Below, piece by piece: positions 7,586-11,409 of a DNA stretch of 11,409 nt. Below the pieces are notes generated by a model that did no database searches, was not told the DNA's origin, and saw nothing but the letters and a program-made list of their open reading frames with translations. Location of the stretch: the NCBI GenBank assembly GCA_946480685.1, contig CAMLLI010000051.1, positions 1 to 11,409 on the forward strand, in the 5' to 3' direction. Positions within the stretch are counted from its first letter, which is position 1, and every line of letters begins with the position of its first letter. The DNA comes from an uncultured Flammeovirgaceae bacterium. Lineage in GTDB: Bacteria; Bacteroidota; Bacteroidia; Cytophagales; Cyclobacteriaceae. The translations under genes were made by a program, and so were the position numbers.

Positions 7586-7978
7586 TTATAACTCAACCGC
7601 CATTAATTCATCCGCCAACTTATGTATACCTCTCTCTATTCTCTTTAGCTGTTCCGGCCGCGGTCTTTTCTTCCCTGTAGCGTAATGATTGATTTGCCTT
7701 TGGTTAATACCAGAAATTTTCTCCAACGCAGAGTTGGTAAAAATACCCTTGAAATAATTTAAGAAACTCTGGCTATCAAACTTGTGTATAAATTTATACT
7801 GCCCGTTCTTTAACCATGCAGGAACTTCATTATGCTTAATATATAGTACAAGTCCCTCTTCCAGATTCTTTTTAGCTTCTGCTACCGTTTCTCCCGCTCC
7901 GTAAACTCCAGGCAAATTTTCAATCCATGCACCAAAGTCTTCAGGGCCTTTTGAAATAATTGCTCTTAATTTTTTCAT
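7586..7978 (-). CDS. hicB: HicB-family antitoxin
   Basis: Antitoxin of a type II HicAB module: it would bind and block the HicA mRNA interferase and repress its own operon. The 130-residue protein has the partly degraded RNase H-like HicB fold at about 1-50 (FGAWIENLPGVYGAGETVAEAKKNLEEG) and a C-terminal DNA-binding helix-turn-helix at about 78-122 (SALEKISGINQRQINHYATGKKRPRP), ending LADELMAVEL as in many Bacteroidota HicB proteins. I start at ATG 7978, which gives MKKLRAII; the frame extends to a GTG at 8032, but those 18 residues match nothing in the family. The gene is intact, while the upstream hicA is broken, so HicB is an orphan that can at most act as a DNA-binding regulator or as a defence against incoming HicA toxins. 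Confidence 0.88.
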   Translation of the reverse strand: MKKLRAIISKGPEDFGAWIENLPGVYGAGETVAEAKKNLEEGLVLYIKHNEVPAWLKNGQYKFIHKFDSQSFLNYFKGIFTNSALEKISGINQRQINHYATGKKRPRPEQLKRIERGIHKLADELMAVEL

Positions 7979-8035
7979 TCTAATTTGTTTGTCTTTTTTG
8001 AATATCACCGAATTGAGTACTAACAACACCACATA

Positions 8036-8226
8036 TCAAAAACCTTTTATCTCCATGTCTTTCATAATTTTTTTTCGTAGCCCCTTCACCTATCTCCTTT
8101 GATCCGTGATAGGAACAGGATACCTTCTTTCATCCTTTTCATAAATGTATGGCTACCCTCAGCACCTATATATACCCATCCACTTTTACTCTTCCTAATT
8201 CGTCTATGAAACTCTGAATATTTCAT
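8036..8226 (-). pseudogene. hicA: broken hicA mRNA-interferase toxin gene (three single-base indels)
   Basis: From ATG 8226 the frame reads MKYSEFHRRIRKSKSGWVYI then GAEGSHT, the N-terminus of HicA including the catalytic histidine in GSH (residue 26). The frame then fails: it runs into TGA at 8088-8086 after 46 codons. Correcting three one-base indels restores the rest of a HicA: a base lost in the T run at 8143-8145 gives YEKDERRYPVP; a base lost at 8111-8113 gives YHGSKEIGEG; an extra G in GGGG at 8081-8084 gives LRKKIMKDMEIKGF and a stop at 8038-8036. The corrected protein would have about 63 residues, normal for HicA (dsRBD-like fold). It lies directly upstream of hicB, the standard order. 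Sequencing error in homopolymers is the other explanation, but the neighbouring long genes have no such breaks. Confidence 0.85.
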
Positions 8227-8252
8227 TCTACGCGTGTGTGTAAAAATTACTG

Positions 8253-8273
8253 CTAACGTTTTTTTCTCTAACG
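8253..8273. promoter_or_regulatory. direct repeat CTAACG upstream of hicA, possible HicB operator
   Basis: CTAACG occurs at 8253-8258 and 8268-8273, 15 bases apart start to start, in the 50 bases before the hicA start and after the arsC-like terminator. HicB proteins repress their own promoter, so repeated sites here are plausible; the match is short. Confidence 0.25.
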
Positions 8274-8275
8274 GG

Positions 8276-8303
8276 AATAAAAAGGTAGTAAAAATACTAC
8301 CTT
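8276..8303 (-). terminator. terminator of the ArsC-like gene
   Basis: On the minus strand, AAGGTAGTA (8303-8295), a TTTT loop, and TACTACCTT (8290-8282) form a perfect nine-pair stem followed by TTTATT. It separates the ArsC-like gene from hicA, so hicA had its own promoter. Confidence 0.82.
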
Positions 8304-8329
8304 AAAACAAGACTTCTCAAATGATAAAT

Positions 8330-8680
8330 CTACTTCTTAAACACCTTCTTATACTCCTGCTCATCAAAGCCGAGCGCCAGTACTTTTCCATCGTGTTCAA
8401 TTAATGGGCGTTTGATTACGCTGGTCTTTTCTTTCATCAGGGCTATGGCAGATGATTCATTTTTTACTCCGGCCTGTGTTGCTTCATCCAGTTGTCGCCA
8501 GGTGGTGCCGCGCTTGTTTACCAGACTCTCCCATCCTACCTGTTTGCTCCAGTCTTTTAAACGTGCATCTGTAATGCCTTTTGTTTTGTAATCGTGAAAC
8601 TCGAATTCAACGTTGTGCTTCTTCAGCCAGTCGAGTGCAGTTTTCACTGTATTGCAGTTTTTAATTCCGTATACGGTCAT
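8330..8680 (-). CDS. ArsC/Spx/YffB-family thioredoxin-fold protein
   Basis: Small cytoplasmic protein of 116 residues from the ArsC-related family. It begins MTVYGIKNCNTVKTAL, with the only cysteine at position 9, and carries the family's conserved IKRPLIEHDGKVLALGF at about 89-105. The Spx CxxC motif is absent (CNTV), so it is not a typical Spx regulator; the overall pattern is closest to YffB, a glutathione- or thiol-linked reductase-like protein whose substrate is not settled. Databases often name such proteins arsenate reductase, but there are no ars genes nearby and true arsenate reduction is unproven. It is divergent from the peptidase gene with 47 bases between the start codons and ends at its own terminator. 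Confidence 0.88.
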   Translation of the reverse strand: MTVYGIKNCNTVKTALDWLKKHNVEFEFHDYKTKGITDARLKDWSKQVGWESLVNKRGTTWRQLDEATQAGVKNESSAIALMKEKTSVIKRPLIEHDGKVLALGFDEQEYKKVFKK

Positions 8681-8727
8681 AGCGGTTCAATAAAAAATAT
8701 GGTAGTTTGTCTTCCAAATCCGAAGGT

Positions 8728-10596
8728 ATGAAGATTAAGATCATCACAAAATTAAGTTATGTACTTGTACTGTACCTGTTAATCGCTTGCCAACCAAAAA
8801 AAACAACTGAACCTGTAATGAAGCCAACTGATCCGCACTCATACGCACAACCTGCCGAAGCCCGCGTAAAACATTTGCATTGGAAAGCTATTGTTGATTT
8901 CGATAAGAAGATCATCAACGCAGTGGCTACGTGGACCATTGAAGCTAATGCAGACGCTGATCTGATAACCTTTGATACCAAAGGCCTGTCTATAGGAAAA
9001 GTAACACTCAATAACGATGCTCCGACAGAGTATAGATTGGCAGATGCCGACTCAACACTGGGGCAGGCACTCGCAGTAATGATAAAGCCGGGCACGACAG
9101 AAGTAACGATCGCCTATCATACAAGTCCGGAGGCTGAAGCATTGCAGTGGTTGAACGCACAACAGACAGCTGGTAAAAAACATCCGTTCCTCTTCACACA
9201 ATCGCAGGCTATATTAGCGCGGAGCTGGGTACCTTGTCAGGATTCTCCAGGTATACGCTTTACCTACGATGCCGAAGTTACAGTACCAAAAGAGCTGCTG
9301 GCATTGATGAGTGCCTCGAACCCGCAAACCAAGAACGCAACCGGTATATATACTTTCTCCATGAAGCAACCTATACCATCGTATCTGCTCGCATTATCCG
9401 TTGGCGATATTGCATTCAAGCCGATCAGTGACCGCAGTGGTATATATGCAGAACCTTCGCTGGTGGATACATGCGCATGGGAGTTCGCCGATCTTGAAAA
9501 AATGATTGCCGGTGCTGAAGAACTCTATGGTAAATATCAATGGGAACGTTATGATGTATTGGTACTGCCGCCAAGCTTTCCATTTGGTGGCATGGAGAAT
9601 CCTCGACTTACTTTTGCTACACCTACTATATTGGCAGGAGATCGCTCGCTGACATCGCTCATCGCACACGAGCTGGCGCATAGCTGGTCGGGCAACCTGG
9701 TAACAAACGCTACCTGGAATGACTTCTGGTTGAACGAAGGCTTCACGGTATATTTCGAAACCCGCATCATGGAAAAACTATATGGTAAAGATTATGCCGA
9801 GATGCTCGCTTCACTGAATCTGCAGGAAGTAAAAGATGAAGTAAAATCGTTAACCGATGAAGGACATGCTGCCGATACAAAACTGAAATTAAACCTTGAT
9901 GACAGGAATCCTGACGATGGAGTAACCACCATTGCCTACAACAAAGGCTATTATTTTTTACGCACGATCGAAGAGCAAAACGGTCGCGAGAAATTCGATC
10001 AGTTTGTCAAGGATTACTTTACACAGAATGCCTTTAAAGTAATGACAACCGAAGAGTTCATTCCTTTCGTCAAGAACTACTATCAATCCAAATTTAGTAT
10101 AGCGTTGTCCGATACGCTCTTCAACGACTGGATATATACCGAGGGACTCCCCTCCTATTGTCCTACACCGGTAGCAGAGCGTTTCACAAAAGTGGATGAA
10201 GCGTTGACTCAATGGAAATCCGGCAAGGCAATACAAACAACCGCTATAACAAAATGGAGCACACACGAGTGGTTACATTTCCTAAAGAATCTTCCGGATA
10301 CATTAACGCAGCAACAGATGACCGGACTTGATAACCTCGGCAAATTTACTGAATCGGGTAACTCCGAGATTATCACCGCATGGGGTGTAATCGCGATTCG
10401 TAATCGCTACGAAAAAGTATATCCGAAAATTGAAACGTTTCTGATCAACACCGGTCGCAGAAAATTCCTGATGCCACTATATAGCGAACTGATCAAAACA
10501 CCGGAAGGCAAGAAGCTTGCAACTTCCATCTATACCAAGGCTCGTCCCAATTACCACTTCGTAGCCGTTAACAGTCTTGACAAACTTTTGAAGTAA
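8728..10596 (+). CDS. M1-family zinc aminopeptidase lipoprotein, leukotriene A4 hydrolase-like
   Basis: Zinc metallopeptidase that would remove N-terminal residues from peptides, probably anchored in the periplasm or outer membrane. The 622-residue protein starts with a lipoprotein signal (hydrophobic 9-20, lipobox LIAC with C21). An N-terminal beta domain (about 45-245) is followed by the catalytic domain: exopeptidase motif GGMEN at 287-291, zinc site HELAH at 314-318 with the third ligand E337 in FWLNEG, and the catalytic-type tyrosine Y404 in AYNKG. The C-terminal part (about 490-622) is the helical domain of the LTA4H/aminopeptidase B subgroup. All key residues are present. The frame extends seven codons upstream to a TTG, but ATG 8728 gives the proper signal peptide. 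Epoxide hydrolase activity as in animal LTA4H cannot be assumed. Confidence 0.94.
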   Translation: MKIKIITKLSYVLVLYLLIACQPKKTTEPVMKPTDPHSYAQPAEARVKHLHWKAIVDFDKKIINAVATWTIEANADADLITFDTKGLSIGKVTLNNDAPTEYRLADADSTLGQALAVMIKPGTTEVTIAYHTSPEAEALQWLNAQQTAGKKHPFLFTQSQAILARSWVPCQDSPGIRFTYDAEVTVPKELLALMSASNPQTKNATGIYTFSMKQPIPSYLLALSVGDIAFKPISDRSGIYAEPSLVDTCAWEFADLEKMIAGAEELYGKYQWERYDVLVLPPSFPFGGMENPRLTFATPTILAGDRSLTSLIAHELAHSWSGNLVTNATWNDFWLNEGFTVYFETRIMEKLYGKDYAEMLASLNLQEVKDEVKSLTDEGHAADTKLKLNLDDRNPDDGVTTIAYNKGYYFLRTIEEQNGREKFDQFVKDYFTQNAFKVMTTEEFIPFVKNYYQSKFSIALSDTLFNDWIYTEGLPSYCPTPVAERFTKVDEALTQWKSGKAIQTTAITKWSTHEWLHFLKNLPDTLTQQQMTGLDNLGKFTESGNSEIITAWGVIAIRNRYEKVYPKIETFLINTGRRKFLMPLYSELIKTPEGKKLATSIYTKARPNYHFVAVNSLDKLLK

Positions 10597-10602
10597 ACTA
10601 AA

Positions 10603-10641
10603 ACGCAGAAGCAAGGCATGATATATACCTTGCTTCTGCGT
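10603..10641. terminator. bidirectional terminator between convergent genes
   Basis: A perfect 14-pair stem, ACGCAGAAGCAAGG (10603-10616) and CCTTGCTTCTGCGT (10628-10641), around an 11-base AT-rich loop. It lies 7 bases after the peptidase stop and 19 bases from the DAHP synthase stop, with T-rich flanks in both directions, so it can serve both genes. Confidence 0.88.
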
Positions 10642-10659
10642 ATAGTATAATTTTAAAAA

Positions 10660-11409
10660 CTAGAAGCTTTGTAAAAGCGCAGATGTCTTCTTCAGGCGAT
10701 TGATCAGGTTGGCAGACTCTTCGAAATCCAACGTCTGTTGTCCGTCCGATGCAGCCTTCTCCGGCTCCTGGTGAGTCTCGTAGATGATGCCATCGGCACC
10801 GGCCATAACAGCCGCGAGCGCTACGGGCTCCACAAATTCACGAATTCCTATACCGTGTGATGGATCAGCAACGACCGGCAAATGTGTTTTCTCTTTCAGA
10901 ATCGGTATCGCATTAACATCGAGTGTATTTCTGCTGGCACGCTCATAAGTACGTATACCGCGCTCGCATAGTATCAACTTCTCGTTGCCTGCAGCAAATA
11001 CATACTCTGCGGAATATAGCAACTCTTCAATCGTGCCGGATATACCGCGTTTAATCATGACCGCTTTATCAACTTTACCCAACTCATCCAGCAAGTTAAA
11101 GTTTTGTGTATTGCGCGCCCCTACCTGGAATACATCAACATAGTCGTGCATCTCGGCAATCTGACTTACCTGCATCACTTCGGTGATGATCTTTATACCG
11201 GCTTTCTTTGCCAATGTATACCACATCTTCAGACCGTCAATACCAAGGCCGCGAAAAGCATACGGAGAGCTGCGGGGTTTAAATACACCACCGCGCATAA
11301 TACGAACACCGCTCTTCACAAGATGATCAATGGTTCTTTGTACCTGCTCTTCGTTCTCGATAGAACAAGGCCCGGCCATGATCGACAAGTTTCCATCACC
11401 GATCACAAC
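10660..11409 (-). CDS. aroF: 3-deoxy-7-phosphoheptulonate (DAHP) synthase, N-terminus beyond window
   Basis: First enzyme of the shikimate pathway: joins phosphoenolpyruvate and erythrose 4-phosphate to DAHP for aromatic amino acids. About 249 codons are visible up to the right edge, covering the whole TIM-barrel catalytic domain: AGPCSIE, KPRSSPYAFRGLG, QVGARNTQNF, IKRGISGTIEE, CERGIRTYERASRNTLD, DPSHGIG and YETHQEPEKAASDGQQTLD. These include the expected metal ligands Cys (AGPC), His (DPSH), Glu (YETH) and Asp (SDGQQ). It belongs to the AroA-I-beta type (Thermotoga/Bacillus-like). A GTG at 11406 could pass for a start, but VIGDG just before the barrel is where homologues have an N-terminal ferredoxin-like regulatory domain of about 70 residues, so the real start is off-window. 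No chorismate mutase domain follows; the protein ends ALLQSF at 10663. Confidence 0.93.
   Translation of the reverse strand, partial: VVIGDGNLSIMAGPCSIENEEQVQRTIDHLVKSGVRIMRGGVFKPRSSPYAFRGLGIDGLKMWYTLAKKAGIKIITEVMQVSQIAEMHDYVDVFQVGARNTQNFNLLDELGKVDKAVMIKRGISGTIEELLYSAEYVFAAGNEKLILCERGIRTYERASRNTLDVNAIPILKEKTHLPVVADPSHGIGIREFVEPVALAAVMAGADGIIYETHQEPEKAASDGQQTLDFEESANLINRLKKTSALLQSF

Noticed and set aside
8330..8680. Arsenic-resistance function of the ArsC-like gene
   Set aside because: No ars regulator or efflux gene is near, and the sequence pattern fits the YffB-like branch better than proven arsenate reductases.

Overview
The window looks like chromosomal DNA of a member of Bacteroidota, probably Cytophagales-like. 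Reasons: a FecI-type sigma / FecR (DUF4974) / STN-containing TonB receptor cassette, a tRNA promoter fitting the Bacteroidota consensus (TTTG, 19 bases, TAnnTTTG), almost no Shine-Dalgarno sequences, and protein families typical of that phylum. The genus cannot be named from the sequence.

Layout. 1-3864 (minus strand): a surface-signalling operon read sigma factor -> anti-sigma FecR -> TonB-dependent receptor; the receptor runs off the left edge. 4061-5209 (plus): a membrane fatty-acid desaturase with a terminator. 5210-5702: non-coding. 5703-7277 (plus): a two-TM CHASE3-like/GAF sensor that ends in a coiled coil without any output domain, followed by a terminator. 7405-7567: a tRNA gene with CAT anticodon, its own promoter and terminator, and an odd T-loop. 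7586-8226 (minus): an intact HicB antitoxin preceded by a hicA toxin gene broken by three single-base indels. 8330-8680 (minus): an ArsC/YffB-family thioredoxin-fold protein with its terminator. 8728-10596 (plus): an M1-family zinc aminopeptidase lipoprotein. 10660-11409 (minus): the C-terminal catalytic domain of a DAHP synthase, cut by the right edge; it shares a strong bidirectional hairpin with the peptidase.

How the genes work together. The first three genes form one system: a substrate bound by the receptor would be signalled through its STN domain to FecR and so to the sigma factor. The hicB/hicA remnant is a decayed toxin-antitoxin module. The remaining genes are independent transcription units (lipid desaturation, sensing, peptide degradation, aromatic amino acid synthesis), as the terminators at 5244, 7311, 7533, 8276 and 10603 show. 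I see no CRISPR array, insertion sequence, phage gene or clearly undescribed multi-gene system. The most notable signals are the decayed hicA, the tRNA T-loop variant, the output-less sensor, and a strong excess of the hexamer TATACC/GGTATA on both strands.
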